Assembly (NCBI RefSeq): GCF_003985155.1
Contig: NZ_ML133703.1
Span: 1-64,000, forward strand
Direction: 5' to 3'
DNA from: Rhizobium vallis
Lineage (GTDB): Bacteria > Pseudomonadota > Alphaproteobacteria > Rhizobiales > Rhizobiaceae
DNA length: 64,000 nt
Part shown: piece by piece, positions 24,895-34,004 of the stretch
Layout of the letters: every line of letters starts with the position of its first letter
Position numbering within the stretch: the stretch's first letter is position 1
Made by a program: the position numbers and the translations under genes
Notes under the pieces: model-generated
Database searches by the model: none
What the model was told of the DNA's origin: nothing
The model's input: the letters and a program-made list of their open reading frames with translations, nothing else

Positions 24895-26334
24895 TCAAAA
24901 CGCCCTCTCCTCCTCATCCACACCATTCTCCTCAAAAACCGGATTGAGAAACACCACCCGGTCCTCTCCGTTTTTGCGGTCGCGGCTGGCGGTCCAGCCG
25001 AGTTTCTTCATGATGCGGCCGATGCGGTTCGCGTGGCGCCAGTCGGCATCCTTGGCCGATATGCCGAGGCTCTTCAGGATATCGAACTGGGCGACCGACC
25101 TCCGGCCCGTGAGCGTCGGAACGATCACCTCGACCCAGACGTCGACATCGGTGCGCTTCTCCTGCTCGGCGACAACAGCCTGCTGCTCCTCTTCCTGCAC
25201 CCACCAGGGCGTCTTGGCCTTGTAGAGGGCAACGGCTTCCGCCCAGAGCTGGTCGCGATCAGCGCCGAGCGCCTCGATGTCGATGCGCCCGACCGTCAGC
25301 GGCCAGAAGCTGCGTCCGCCCGTGGTATCCTTGAGATAAGGATTGCCGTCGGGATTGATCGTGCCGCAGAGGCAGACCCGGCGCGGCGCCTCGACCACCG
25401 ATCGGCCGTAGGGCGGGCGGTAACGATCGGTCTGCTTGCGCAGGAATTTTTTGACCGCGCTGGTCTCCGAGGCATTGAAGCGATGCATTTCCGCGACCTC
25501 CAGTCCCCAGATGCCCTGCATCTCCATCATCGCGTCCTTCGAGCCGATATCGGATAATTCGTCGGTGAAGAAATCATCGCCATAGAGCATGCGCACGGCG
25601 GTGGATTTCCGCGCGCCCTGCGGGCCTTCGAGGATCGGCATCGTATCGACCTTGCAGCCCGGCTGCAGCCCGCGCGCCACGCTCGAGATCAGCCAGCGCG
25701 TGCCGACCGTTCGGGCATAGGGCGTATCCTCGATGCCCATGTAATAGGTCAGCCAGTTGTGCAGCCGTGGCCTGCCGTCCCAGACGAGCCCTTCGAGATA
25801 GTCGGTCAGCCGGTCGAAACGCGCATGTTCGGCCACCGTCTGAATGACGGGAGCGATGGTCGCGACCTTAGGCGTCATGTCGTTTCCCTCCAGCCACATG
25901 ACGGCCTCGCTGTAATCGCGATCCTCCAGCATGCGTTCGCGCCAGCTGCCCCTGGCGGGGTCCCACGGCGGCCGGCGCATCAGCACGACGCGCATCTTGA
26001 AAGTGTCGAAGGCGAAGATGCCCGAAAGATCGGGATGGCATTCCAGGAACAGCGCCCAGTTGCGCGTTGCGCCCGGCTTGACCCTGCCCTTCTCGCTGCG
26101 CAGCAGCTCCATCTGCCAACCACCGTCGGCGGCGATGATTTTGCCGGCAGCCGTTGGCGGCACCTTGCGCACCTTCTCCGCCACGGGAGGCGTCCATGGC
26201 CGGGCCGCCGCCTGGATCAAGGCCGTGAGCTCATCCTCGGTCCAGCCGTCGGCGACGGCATCGGCGGCATCCCAGCCCTTGGGAGGCGTGCGCCCGCGGA
26301 GCCAGTCGGCATAGAGATAGGGAGGGGATGCCAT
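24895..26334 (-). CDS. VapE/VirE-family ATPase (prophage helicase-like protein)
   Basis: 479 aa from ATG 26334. The central part matches virulence-associated E (PF05272) P-loop proteins: GPQGARKST Walker A (PILEGPQGARKSTAVRM), GIWGLEVAEMHRF (Walker B region), KKFLRKQTDRYRPPYGR, and CGTINPDG...DTTGGRSFWPL. Such proteins act as replicative helicases or primase partners in phages and islands. The C-terminus (SLGISAKDADWRHANRIGRIMKKLGW) resembles a winged-helix DNA-binding module. It follows the primase gene by 17 bp on the same strand, forming a replication operon. Confidence 0.88.
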   Translation of the reverse strand: MASPPYLYADWLRGRTPPKGWDAADAVADGWTEDELTALIQAAARPWTPPVAEKVRKVPPTAAGKIIAADGGWQMELLRSEKGRVKPGATRNWALFLECHPDLSGIFAFDTFKMRVVLMRRPPWDPARGSWRERMLEDRDYSEAVMWLEGNDMTPKVATIAPVIQTVAEHARFDRLTDYLEGLVWDGRPRLHNWLTYYMGIEDTPYARTVGTRWLISSVARGLQPGCKVDTMPILEGPQGARKSTAVRMLYGDDFFTDELSDIGSKDAMMEMQGIWGLEVAEMHRFNASETSAVKKFLRKQTDRYRPPYGRSVVEAPRRVCLCGTINPDGNPYLKDTTGGRSFWPLTVGRIDIEALGADRDQLWAEAVALYKAKTPWWVQEEEQQAVVAEQEKRTDVDVWVEVIVPTLTGRRSVAQFDILKSLGISAKDADWRHANRIGRIMKKLGWTASRDRKNGEDRVVFLNPVFEENGVDEEERAF

Positions 26335-26351
26335 GAGTGCTGCGCGCCGCC

Positions 26352-27248
26352 TTATCGAACGACGCCGAGGACGCGATAATTGCAGCCGAGACCGGTCAGG
26401 ATCGCGCCGATCTCGTCGGCGGCCTTCATTCCGGCTATCACTCCGGTTTGCGGATGCGGCCGATCGGCATCCGGCCACATGACGACGCTACGGCCGGCAA
26501 GCAGCGACCAGTCGGCATGTTTCACCCCTTGTGTGCCGCCGGGCCAGGAGATGACGGTGCGCCCGGTCGCGGCCGAGAGTGCGTCGCGGCACTTCTCGCC
26601 CTCGACGACAAGCACCGCCCTCGCCTCGCCAAGCCGGTCAAGGCCATAGAGCGGGCGCGGTTTGGGAAAAGGAAAACGGCACCATGTCTCACTGCCATCA
26701 GGCAGCTGCACCCACATGACCATCGGCGTTTCCTTGCCGCCGCCCGCAAGGTCGTGGCGCAGGACATAGCCGATCAGGCGGCCATCCTGCCCGCGATAGG
26801 GAAAGACCATCGACGGCGCGAAGGCGCCCCATTCGGATCGCTCTCCCCGGCGCTTCGGATTATAGAGGCGCACCGGCCTGCCGCATTCGATGGGTGCAGC
26901 GGGCGGCGCCAGCGCTACGATCTCGGCATAGACGTCCAACGGCGGCGTTCTCGCAGGCACGGGATTCGGCGCGGCGACGCGGCCGCCCAACACGCCCAGC
27001 GCCTCAGGGAGATCGATGCCCTTAATTTTCCTAACGAAATCGATCACGTCGCCATGCGCGCCGCAGCCGAAGCAGTGGAAGCGCTCGATACGGTCCTTCC
27101 CAGGAAAAATGGTGAAGGAGGGCGTCGCCTCGGCATGAAAAGGGCAGCAAGCAACGAATTCGCGCCCGGCCCGCTTCAATGCCAGCCCATGACGAGCCGC
27201 CACATCGGACAGGCAAATCTCACGGCGCACGCGTTCGACTTCGGTCAT
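26352..27248 (-). CDS. Prophage DNA primase (CHC2 zinc finger plus Toprim)
   Basis: 298 aa. The N-terminal zinc finger reads CCPFHAE ... FHCFGCGAHGD, followed by VIDFVRKIKGIDLPEAL, typical of DnaG-type primases. A Toprim domain lies near residues 190-270: VLVVEGEKCRDAL with the conserved Glu, ISWPGG, and VVMWPDADRP with the DxD-like metal site. It lacks the C-terminal helicase-binding domain, so the neighbouring VapE-like ATPase probably supplies helicase function. First gene of the two-gene replication operon. Confidence 0.9.
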   Translation of the reverse strand: MTEVERVRREICLSDVAARHGLALKRAGREFVACCPFHAEATPSFTIFPGKDRIERFHCFGCGAHGDVIDFVRKIKGIDLPEALGVLGGRVAAPNPVPARTPPLDVYAEIVALAPPAAPIECGRPVRLYNPKRRGERSEWGAFAPSMVFPYRGQDGRLIGYVLRHDLAGGGKETPMVMWVQLPDGSETWCRFPFPKPRPLYGLDRLGEARAVLVVEGEKCRDALSAATGRTVISWPGGTQGVKHADWSLLAGRSVVMWPDADRPHPQTGVIAGMKAADEIGAILTGLGCNYRVLGVVR

Positions 27249-27296
27249 CTCAGTCCCCTGATTTGATCGCTGTGATCGTCACAACGTTTTTGGCGG

Positions 27297-27340
27297 ATGC
27301 ATGTCGCCCAGAACGGGCAACGGTTTGGGGCGACATGCAT
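27297..27340. repeat. Palindromic repeat upstream of primase
   Basis: Perfect 13-bp arms ATGCATGTCGCCC / GGGCGACATGCAT around an 18-nt centre containing CGGTTT. Its wording (GCATGTCGCCC...GGTTTGGGGCGAC) is that of a common rhizobial intergenic repeat. Sits 49 bp upstream of the primase start. Confidence 0.7.
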
Positions 27341-27422
27341 AAAAACAAGGGCTGAAGCGCGCAGCATGAATCAATTCGAGGCGGCGCGCTTTGGCTGCGA
27401 TGCAGGCTTTGGCGGGGAAATT

Positions 27423-27905
27423 TCAGGCGCGGCGAGCCGGCGTGATCTCGCCTGCCATGACCAGCCGGTATCCCTGGCGATAGCCGACATTTTCGATGCC
27501 GATGCCGGAGCCATCCAGCCGGGTGCGCAGATGGCAGAGCGCCACCTTGAAGGCGGCATACATGCGCGTCGGCGACGGCCCGCCATCGGCATCATCGACA
27601 TACATCGCATCGAAGATCCGCTCGGTCTGCACCGGCATGCCTTTGCCGCGCCACACCGCGCCGAGAATACGCGCCTGCAGGGGCGTCACATCATATCGAT
27701 CGACGACGATCTCGAGAGAGGGCGCCGCCACCGGCTGTTTACAGCACGGGCAGCTGATCGGCTCCATTTCCGCCACGCCCGCCCCGACTTTGTGGGCGAC
27801 GTGCTCCCTCCGCGCATGTTCGGCGCCCTCACCCGAAACCGGCCGCTTAGTCGCCGCCGGCGACAATCTGACTTTCCTGTCCACTGCCGTCATCGAATTC
27901 ACCAT
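27423..27905 (-). CDS. Winged-helix (OmpR-type) transcription factor, prophage-associated
   Basis: Up to 160 aa. A Zn-like CPCCKQ near the middle is followed by an OmpR/PhoB-type DNA-binding domain: VTPLQARILGAVWRGKGMPVQTERIFDAMY, HLRTRL, IGIENVGYRQGYRL. There is no receiver domain. The true start is uncertain: ATG 27905 has a GGAAAGGA very close, ATG 27893 is better spaced, and MEPISCPCC (27767) would leave just the conserved part. A role as late or early phage gene activator is inferred from position. Confidence 0.7.
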   Translation of the reverse strand: MVNSMTAVDRKVRLSPAATKRPVSGEGAEHARREHVAHKVGAGVAEMEPISCPCCKQPVAAPSLEIVVDRYDVTPLQARILGAVWRGKGMPVQTERIFDAMYVDDADGGPSPTRMYAAFKVALCHLRTRLDGSGIGIENVGYRQGYRLVMAGEITPARRA

Positions 27906-27986
27906 TCCTTTCCGTCTCGGTTTGCCGTCCGGTTCGTCCGGCCTGTCTCGTCTTCAAAGCTTTTTGTCATCAGCCCGGCGGTCCGA

Positions 27987-28196
27987 TCATGACCCGGCAA
28001 CCAGCCGCCGGATCTCGTTCTCATAAGGCGCCATGTGCCAGAGGCAGCGCACCAGCGCCTGCAACTCACCGGCCTCGTCACGCGTAATCGTTATCAGCGC
28101 CTCATCGGCCGGCGCCCCACCGCGCATCAGGCAATGACCGACGATCCCGTCGAGCAGTTCTGCCTGGCGAAGAAGGCTCCGGGGCCGCCCCCTCAT
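27987..28196 (-). CDS. Small prophage protein, unknown
   Basis: 69 aa, no recognised domain. Its start overlaps the stop of the upstream XRE gene by 4 bp (ATGA), so the two are co-translated. The N-terminus is basic (MRGRPRSLLRQ), the rest acidic and helical. Confidence 0.6.
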   Translation of the reverse strand: MRGRPRSLLRQAELLDGIVGHCLMRGGAPADEALITITRDEAGELQALVRCLWHMAPYENEIRRLVAGS

Positions 28197-28492
28197 CGCT
28201 GCTCCGGCATCATTTCATCGGCCGAAAGCTCGATGCCGCGCTCGCGCGCCACCTTCATCAGCAGCAGCTGATCGCGGCCGCTGATCAGCCCTTCGCCATC
28301 GCCGAGCGCCCGGCTGATCTTCGAGCGGTGACGCCCCATCGCCCGCGCCAGCTCTGCCGGGGAAAGGCCGATCTTCTCGTGTACCTTCCGCCATGGCGTC
28401 TTGTGGTCCTTACCGAGCTTTTGCACGTCCGCCCTTTCGCCATGATGTGATAATAGCAACATACGATGCGGCAACGACATCGTCAAGAGCAA
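28193..28492 (-). CDS. Small XRE-type DNA-binding protein (Cro-like)
   Basis: Up to 99 aa with a helix-turn-helix GLSPAELARAMGRHRSKISRAL. By position, transcribed divergently from the repressor at 28791, it is the Cro/early-regulator candidate. The annotated ATG 28492 leads through a hydrophobic, unlikely segment; GTG 28426 (VQKLGKDHKTPW) with AAAGGG a few bases upstream is a plausible true start giving 77 aa. Confidence 0.72.
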   Translation of the reverse strand: MLLTMSLPHRMLLLSHHGERADVQKLGKDHKTPWRKVHEKIGLSPAELARAMGRHRSKISRALGDGEGLISGRDQLLLMKVARERGIELSADEMMPEQR

Positions 28493-28790
28493 TCCGACGC
28501 GGAATGGGATTTTATTCCGAAACCATTGGAAATTGCTACCATTGAAGGTTACAAAAGGAATATTTTCCTTTCATGTATTGACTCCGGCAAGTGATGTCAA
28601 TTATCTAGGTTGTAGAACGAAGGAGGAACAACAGGAGTTCTCGACCGCCGGCATGGGCTTGGCGCCGCTAGCCTCCGTCACGAGCCCATGCAATTTACGC
28701 AACGCGATGCGGAAGCCCCGCAAACGCTTGCCGTTTGTTGCGAAATCTGCAACAACTCGGTTTCATCAAACGATGTTTGAAGGAACCGCG
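28493..28790. promoter_or_regulatory. Divergent lysogeny-control region
   Basis: No gene. Lies between the Cro-like and repressor genes. It contains a perfect 7-bp inverted repeat TTGTTGC-gaaatct-GCAACAA at 28735-28755, 35 bp before the repressor start, and additional GCAAC half-sites near 28456 and 28470 on the other side. These are candidate operators for the repressor. The sequence is AT-richer than its flanks. Confidence 0.6.
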
Positions 28791-29411
28791 ATGACCGAAA
28801 TCGACAAGAAGTGGTTTTTCCAGAAGCTGGACGAACGGCAGAAATCTGTCAGGGGCCTTGCGCGGCATCTCAGCATAGATCCTTCCGCCGCTTCGCGCAT
28901 GCTGTCTGGCACGCGGAGAATGAAGATGGAAGAAGCAAATCAGATTGCGCTGTTCCTGGGCGTTTCGCTCTCGGATGTGATCAATCATGCCGGCGTTTCG
29001 GTCGAGCCGGACGGCACCCCCACCCGCATCCTGCTGGCGGCGGTTATCAACGAGGCAGGCTCGGTCGAGCGGCTGAAGGAGCCGCGTCCCCTGCCCCAGG
29101 CCGTCATCGACCGCGCCAAGGCCGCCGTCCGGGACTTCGTCGAAGGCCAGGTCATCGCCGCCCAGGTGCGCGCGGCTTCGGGACCGCTGTCGATCTGGGA
29201 CGATGCCGTCATCCTCTTCGGCCATACCGACGAAGTCGAGACGGCGGCAATCGGCGTCCTCTCCATCTGCCGCACCCGAGGCGGCGATCAGATCATGGCC
29301 AAGGTCGAGCGCGCCAGAAAGACCGGCGAAGCCCGCATCCAGACGGCGTCCGGCGCGACCGAGGAAACCCTGCTCGATACCGCAACCCCGGTGCTGGCGG
29401 TCATTCCGTAA
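28791..29411 (+). CDS. Prophage XRE-family repressor
   Basis: 206 aa. HTH at the N-terminus: VRGLARHLSIDPSAASRMLSGTRRMKMEEANQIALFLGVSLSDVI. The C-terminal ~90 residues form a beta-rich domain (DDAVILFGHTDEVETAAIGVLSICRTRGGDQIMAKVER) comparable in place to the S24/LexA-like domain of phage repressors, though I cannot point to a Ser-Lys dyad. GAAGGAACC precedes ATG 28791. It is the only clearly phage-derived gene on the plus strand, as expected for a CI-type repressor. Confidence 0.8.
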   Translation: MTEIDKKWFFQKLDERQKSVRGLARHLSIDPSAASRMLSGTRRMKMEEANQIALFLGVSLSDVINHAGVSVEPDGTPTRILLAAVINEAGSVERLKEPRPLPQAVIDRAKAAVRDFVEGQVIAAQVRAASGPLSIWDDAVILFGHTDEVETAAIGVLSICRTRGGDQIMAKVERARKTGEARIQTASGATEETLLDTATPVLAVIP

Positions 29412-29490
29412 TTCCCAGGGTCGCGAAGCGATCCCGTTGTCGCGAAGTCGTCGGCCAGCAGTCGTTCAGTCATCAGCCGTTCCCAGTCCA

Positions 29491-30447
29491 TCACGACCGC
29501 GCCAGCGGCACCAAGCTCTTCGTCTCGATCCGCCCCGCCACCGAAAACACCAGAACCTCCGTCTCCCTACCGATCCTGCTGCCGTCCATCAGCCTGACGA
29601 TGTCGTCGACGCCGCCGACCGCGCTGCCATCGATGGCGAGGATATAATCCCCCTCCTGCAACCCGCCCATGGCCGCCGGTCCGTCCGGCTCGACGCGACG
29701 GATGCGCACGGACGTCGTCTGCACCGTGCCGGCCGCAAGCGCAACCCGGCGGGGAAGCACGATCGTGTCGCCTGATATGCCGATGAAGGCGCGCCTGACC
29801 TGGCCATAACGGAGGATCTCCGAAACCACGAAATTGGCCGTATTCGACGCCACTGCAAAAGCGATGCTCTGCGCGCCTTGGATGACAGCGGTGTTGACGC
29901 CGATTACCTCCCCACCCGAAGACACCAGCGGCCCACCCGAATTGCCGGGGTTGAGCGCCGCATCGGTCTGGATCACGTCTTCCATCAACCGGCCGCTTGC
30001 CGCCCGCATCGACCGGCCGAGCGCCGAAACGATGCCGGCGGTCACAGTCCATTCGAAGCCGAGCGGATTTCCGATCGCAATCGCGATGTGGCCCCGGCGC
30101 AGGCGCTGGGAATCCCCGAGCTTCGCCCAGGCGCCGGTGCTGGAATTGGCGCGGATGAGCGCGATATCCGTATCGACATCCCGGCCGAGCACGCGACCCT
30201 CGGTGGCGAAACCGTCGGGCGTGGTAATGCGAACGACCTTCGCGTCATCCACGACATGACTGTTGGTGATGATGAGACCATCCGGCGAGACGGCAAAACC
30301 CGACCCATGCCCCTGGCGGCCACCGACCCTTTCGATCCGGCTGACCGCCGGCCCGACCACATCGACCGCCGCCGCAATCGATTGCGAATAGGCATCGATC
30401 AGCGCCCCGTCATTCTGAGGCACGATCTCCTTGTCCATATAACCCAT
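29491..30447 (-). CDS. HtrA/DegP-like trypsin-family serine protease with PDZ domain
   Basis: 318 aa. The catalytic triad is visible: His in ITNSHVVDD, Asp in VDTDIALIRA, Ser in NPGNSGGPLV. A C-terminal PDZ domain follows (VRIRRVEPDGPAAMGGLQEGDYILAIDG). No signal peptide or membrane anchor is seen, so it may act in the cytoplasm, unlike most DegP proteins. ATG 30447 (MGYMDKEIV) is chosen because GAGGA stands 8 bases upstream; the frame is open to 30501. It sits between the repressor and the lysis cassette, so it is a prophage accessory (moron) gene or a host gene stranded there. Confidence 0.88.
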   Translation of the reverse strand: MGYMDKEIVPQNDGALIDAYSQSIAAAVDVVGPAVSRIERVGGRQGHGSGFAVSPDGLIITNSHVVDDAKVVRITTPDGFATEGRVLGRDVDTDIALIRANSSTGAWAKLGDSQRLRRGHIAIAIGNPLGFEWTVTAGIVSALGRSMRAASGRLMEDVIQTDAALNPGNSGGPLVSSGGEVIGVNTAVIQGAQSIAFAVASNTANFVVSEILRYGQVRRAFIGISGDTIVLPRRVALAAGTVQTTSVRIRRVEPDGPAAMGGLQEGDYILAIDGSAVGGVDDIVRLMDGSRIGRETEVLVFSVAGRIETKSLVPLARS

Positions 30448-30896
30448 GATCTGATCCTCAGGCGGCAAGAACGGCCGCCCCGCCGCCGGCGAAGCCATCA
30501 CGATTGCGACGGTCCGCCTTGGCGCTGTTGTGTAGGGATTAAGTGGTTGGGCGAGGAGTTGCGTTCAAGTGAGGTGATGGCGGGTCGGACATGGAAGCAA
30601 GGTCAATCCGGCGCCCGAGACACTTTTGCCTAACCTCCTCGGCCCGCCAGCGGCTTGAATAACACTACCGGCGCCGGTAAGGCCACCGCGTGGAGGCAGC
30701 ATCGCGGTGGTTGGTTGAGGGCCTTGTGACTGCCCGCAAAACGGTCCCGCTATTACTTCGGCAGGCAGAATCTTGCCATCAAAAGCAGCGCCAAATTCCG
30801 GATGGCGAGACATGCTGTCCCCGGGTGACGAAATCTTAGCCGTCGACCTTCATCAGCAGCGATGCGGACAATTCGGCAGCGGCATGCAACATGACA
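30448..30896. other. Intergenic, no gene supported
   Basis: Several short frames exist, but none has a ribosome site or recognisable motif. No repeat recognised. Confidence 0.5.
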
Positions 30897-31301
30897 TCAC
30901 CGGGCAAACCGCCGCGCGATCAATGCCCCGGCATCCCCAATCACGATAGCGGGAACCAGTACCAGCGCCATGCTGTGAATATCAGGGGGAACATCGATCA
31001 CGACGAGATGAAGCCCGAACCACGGATTGACGATCTGGACGAGATAGATCGATGCCCACCAGATGCCAAAGGGAACGACGATCAGCCATCGGCCGACCCG
31101 CGTCGCGCTCCAGCGGTCGGCGGCCTCAGCAACCGCGATATCACGCGCCGCCTCAATGCTTTTGATCGCCTGCTCGGCGGCAAGCCGCTTCTCATCGGTC
31201 TCGGCATCAAGCTTCGCCTGCAAGGCTGAAAGCAGCGGCGCCGTGAACGTCTCCATCACACCGCCGAGAAGAGGCCTCGCCAGCCAGCTCACCGCGCCCA
31301 C
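30897..31301 (-). CDS. Phage holin-like membrane protein
   Basis: 134 aa: an amphipathic/coiled segment (residues ~20-60, LDAETDEKRLAAEQAIKSIEAA) followed by two membrane helices (about 72-92 IVVPFGIWWASIYLVQIV and 103-125). This layout matches a 3TM-type holin family often found beside phage endolysins. The start overlaps the end of the next small membrane gene by 13 bp, so they form one lysis unit. Confidence 0.72.
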   Translation of the reverse strand: MGAVSWLARPLLGGVMETFTAPLLSALQAKLDAETDEKRLAAEQAIKSIEAARDIAVAEAADRWSATRVGRWLIVVPFGIWWASIYLVQIVNPWFGLHLVVIDVPPDIHSMALVLVPAIVIGDAGALIARRFAR

Positions 31302-31492
31302 CCAAACCGGTTGGCAAGATAATACCAGGCCTCCGCGGAAAGACCGATCACGGCGCCGACGGCGATTTCGACGATCATCGAAATATCCGGATCACCCGAA
31401 ATCAGGCCGCCAATATCGGGCGAGAGGGCGCCCTTCGCCACCAGCGCGGCGGCGAGATAGCGCAGGGCAATGCGAATGATGACGCTCGTCAT
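31289..31492 (-). CDS. Small membrane protein of the lysis cassette (second holin or antiholin)
   Basis: 67 aa with two hydrophobic stretches (IRIALRYLAAALVAKGAL and MIVEIAVGAVIGLSAEAWYYL). Overlaps the holin-like gene. Size and position suggest a holin/antiholin partner; no direct proof. Confidence 0.65.
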   Translation of the reverse strand: MTSVIIRIALRYLAAALVAKGALSPDIGGLISGDPDISMIVEIAVGAVIGLSAEAWYYLANRFGWAR

Positions 31493-31546
31493 TTCAGATG
31501 TCTCCTTGGAACCGCTATCCTAAGTTGGCAAAAGTTGCCCGCTGAA

Positions 31547-31801
31547 TTAGGGACCAATCTGCGTGAGAGAACCAGACGCGATAATCTTAAAACCGGCACC
31601 AACTGCCAGGACGATGACGGGGGTGAGAACGGCCCAGATGGCCCTACCGATCCTGTTCGTCAGTTTGTCGACACTGCCCTCGATCCGCGCCAAGGCGGCA
31701 TTGATGTGCGGATGCTGCGCCTCCAGATTGACGACGCGCTCCTTCAACCCGCTCACCCTTTCGTGCAGCTTCTCGATTTCCGCTCTGATTTGCTGATCCA
31801 T
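31547..31801 (-). CDS. Coiled-coil membrane protein of the lysis cassette
   Basis: 84 aa: heptad-rich N-terminus (IRAEIEKLHERVSGLKERVVNLEAQ), then LARIEGSVDKLTNRIGR, then one membrane helix (AIWAVLTPVIVLAVGAGF). Could be a spanin-like or holin-accessory protein. First gene of the lysis cluster reading leftward. Confidence 0.62.
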   Translation of the reverse strand: MDQQIRAEIEKLHERVSGLKERVVNLEAQHPHINAALARIEGSVDKLTNRIGRAIWAVLTPVIVLAVGAGFKIIASGSLTQIGP

Positions 31802-32212
31802 GGATTTATTCGGCCTGATTGCTCAGTGCAGCATGGCACTGATGGTTAATTTGCGGCGACTAACTGAATTAGGAGAGCTCGGCGCCAAAGGTCGCCTATC
31901 TGGGCCGGGGGTGACACCCCTGGTTTGGGAGAAAAGGTCCATTTGCGAATCCTTTCTCCTCCTGCGCCAATTGGTCGGCCAGAACGGAGGTAGCCGCATG
32001 ATGTCGATTTTGTAGACTGATGGTTCCGGATCTAAAGCACGGAGCTAGAACTGCTATTTGTAGAAAATGGAAAGTCGGCTTGGGAATGGAAATAGCTTGA
32101 GCGTTAGGATGCTCCTCAAGTAGAACTCGACCATGAAACCTTCTGGTTTCCGGCAACAGACCTCCTTAACCTTCCCCATGTTAAAGTCCTTGTGATATAA
32201 TATAGATTATAG
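31802..32212. other. Intergenic, no gene supported
   Basis: AT-richer gap between the tail-fibre gene and the lysis cassette. Short frames here have atypical composition and no ribosome sites. Probably holds the lysis-gene promoter, but no clear -35/-10 was identified. Confidence 0.45.
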
Positions 32213-33832
32213 CTATGCACCGATCCTTGGTACGACGTAGTCGTCCCAGCCGTGAGTCGTCAGGGCACAATCTCCTGTGCCAACAGAAATATCAAAGCGC
32301 GCCCACAAAAGCCCAGTAATGGTTGTTCGCACCCTTCCCCCAATCTGCAGGCGAGTATTATTTGCGACATTCACGTACAGGTTAGCGTCTCCACTTGCGC
32401 CTATGTGTTCCTCCGTATCACAGCGGAAATTAACTGCTGAACCGGTGCTTGCCTGCGCTTGTAGGAACACGCGTGCGTCCACCGAAATACCATCAGGGAG
32501 TCCAATCGGGTTGTAACCTGTGTTGTCGAAAGGAGAACTGGCGGAAAACTCCAGCACCGTAGCGAATAACTTCACCCGACTCCCATACTGCTTGAACCCA
32601 ACGATCTGCGAGCTGGCATTCGTCAACAATGACCCAACCCGGCTATTCGCCAGAATCTCCCAGCCCGCTGGCACCATCACCCCTGCCGAACTATTCGAAA
32701 GAGACGCGATGAAGTCTCCGACGCTGATGTCGGAAAGCTTGCGCAGCACGTAGACATGGTATGTCTTGCTTGCCGCGACCGCGCCGGTATCGAGAAAGCC
32801 GCCGCCCATTCCCGCCGACCACGCCGCGTTTAGCCGCTTGGTTAAAACGGTGCCGAAGGAAATGTATTTGCCGCCGAAGCGTGCATCGCCGGCGCTGATA
32901 TCGAGGTTGGTGAGCGGCACGCCAGCATTGGGGTTCGGAACCAGCCCACGAACGAAATCGGGCATGACGAGCTTGGCGGCGATAGCGTCCCTGTCGGCCT
33001 GGAGGTCGGAGATTTTCGTGGCCGTCACTGTGCCGTCGGTCGGCACCCAGCCGGCGCCGCCATAGACCCGCATGCCCCGGTCCGCGCTGTTGAAATAGAG
33101 GTCGCCATCCCGCAGCGCCGATCCGTCCGCCCTGAGCACCGGGTTGACGGCGGAAGCGCCGAGATAGACATCCGCAAAATTCGTCACGTCCTGAATATTC
33201 GCCGCGACAGTCTCGACATCCCCCGCAACGCCGGCAACAGCGACAGTCTGCGCTGCAATCGCAGCAACGGCTGCCACTTGCGCCGCGACGGGAGCAATGG
33301 TGGCGATCTGCGCGGCGACATTGGCCGCCGGCGGAATGCTCTGCGCCACGCCCGCCAGTTCAGTCACCGCCTCGATAATCGAGGCCAGCCGCAGCACGCC
33401 GTTGATCAGCTCGGCGATCTCCGTCGGCGTCGAAGTCGGCGAGACGACAATGGCGCGGTCCAGTCGCTCGCTCAGCTGCAGGTCGCGCTGGGCTGCGACG
33501 TCGAGCGCCGTTTCGATGGTCTTTGCCGAAAACGGCCCCTGGTTCTCCAACTCCGTTTCCTGGGTAAACGGCACGTTGAGCAGCAGGGTGATCGTCTCCT
33601 GGGCGGAAGGAGCGCCGCTCGCCCCGGTATTGATCGAACCGCCTTCGGGATTGCCGACCCCTGAAACGCTGTAATCGGCGTCGAGCGTCAGGATCTCCTC
33701 ATCGCCATTGGCGCGCCGCTTGATGACGAGCAGATGCCGCTCGTCGGCGATGAAGAAATCATAGTCGAAAACTGTTGTCACAGCATTGCCGGGATAGGGA
33801 CCGGATCGGTTGTTCGTGCTTGAAATCGTCAT
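32213..33832 (-). CDS. Tail fibre protein (T7 gp17-like N-terminus)
   Basis: 539 aa. The N-terminal ~130 residues match the virion-attachment domain of podovirus tail fibres (YPGNAVTTVFDYDFFIADERHLLVI, LDADYSVSGVGNPEGGSI, QETELENQGPFSAKTIETALD). A long Ala/Val-rich helical stalk follows (AAQIATIAPVAAQVAAVAAIAAQTV), then a beta-rich receptor-binding C-terminus. ATG 33832 (MTISSTNN) is the true start; the frame upstream is only a shadow of the next gene. The receptor is probably a rhizobial surface polysaccharide. Confidence 0.85.
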   Translation of the reverse strand: MTISSTNNRSGPYPGNAVTTVFDYDFFIADERHLLVIKRRANGDEEILTLDADYSVSGVGNPEGGSINTGASGAPSAQETITLLLNVPFTQETELENQGPFSAKTIETALDVAAQRDLQLSERLDRAIVVSPTSTPTEIAELINGVLRLASIIEAVTELAGVAQSIPPAANVAAQIATIAPVAAQVAAVAAIAAQTVAVAGVAGDVETVAANIQDVTNFADVYLGASAVNPVLRADGSALRDGDLYFNSADRGMRVYGGAGWVPTDGTVTATKISDLQADRDAIAAKLVMPDFVRGLVPNPNAGVPLTNLDISAGDARFGGKYISFGTVLTKRLNAAWSAGMGGGFLDTGAVAASKTYHVYVLRKLSDISVGDFIASLSNSSAGVMVPAGWEILANSRVGSLLTNASSQIVGFKQYGSRVKLFATVLEFSASSPFDNTGYNPIGLPDGISVDARVFLQAQASTGSAVNFRCDTEEHIGASGDANLYVNVANNTRLQIGGRVRTTITGLLWARFDISVGTGDCALTTHGWDDYVVPRIGA

Positions 33833-34004
33833 GTGCCGCCACTCGCTTGGTTGTAAAAAGACCATAAGCGCCGATGGTTGTTTCCCCATCTGGCCGGGCA
33901 AATATTTCGGAGGAAATGTCAGGGTGCCCCGGGCAGGCTCCGGTGCAGGAACCCGCGTACAACAAACCTCGACCGGACGGCGAATGATTGCCGGCTTCGG
34001 CATC

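Noticed and set aside
30565..30813. 82-codon minus-strand frame in the gap before the holin gene
   Set aside because: No ribosome site, Pro/Gly/Arg-rich and no family resemblance.
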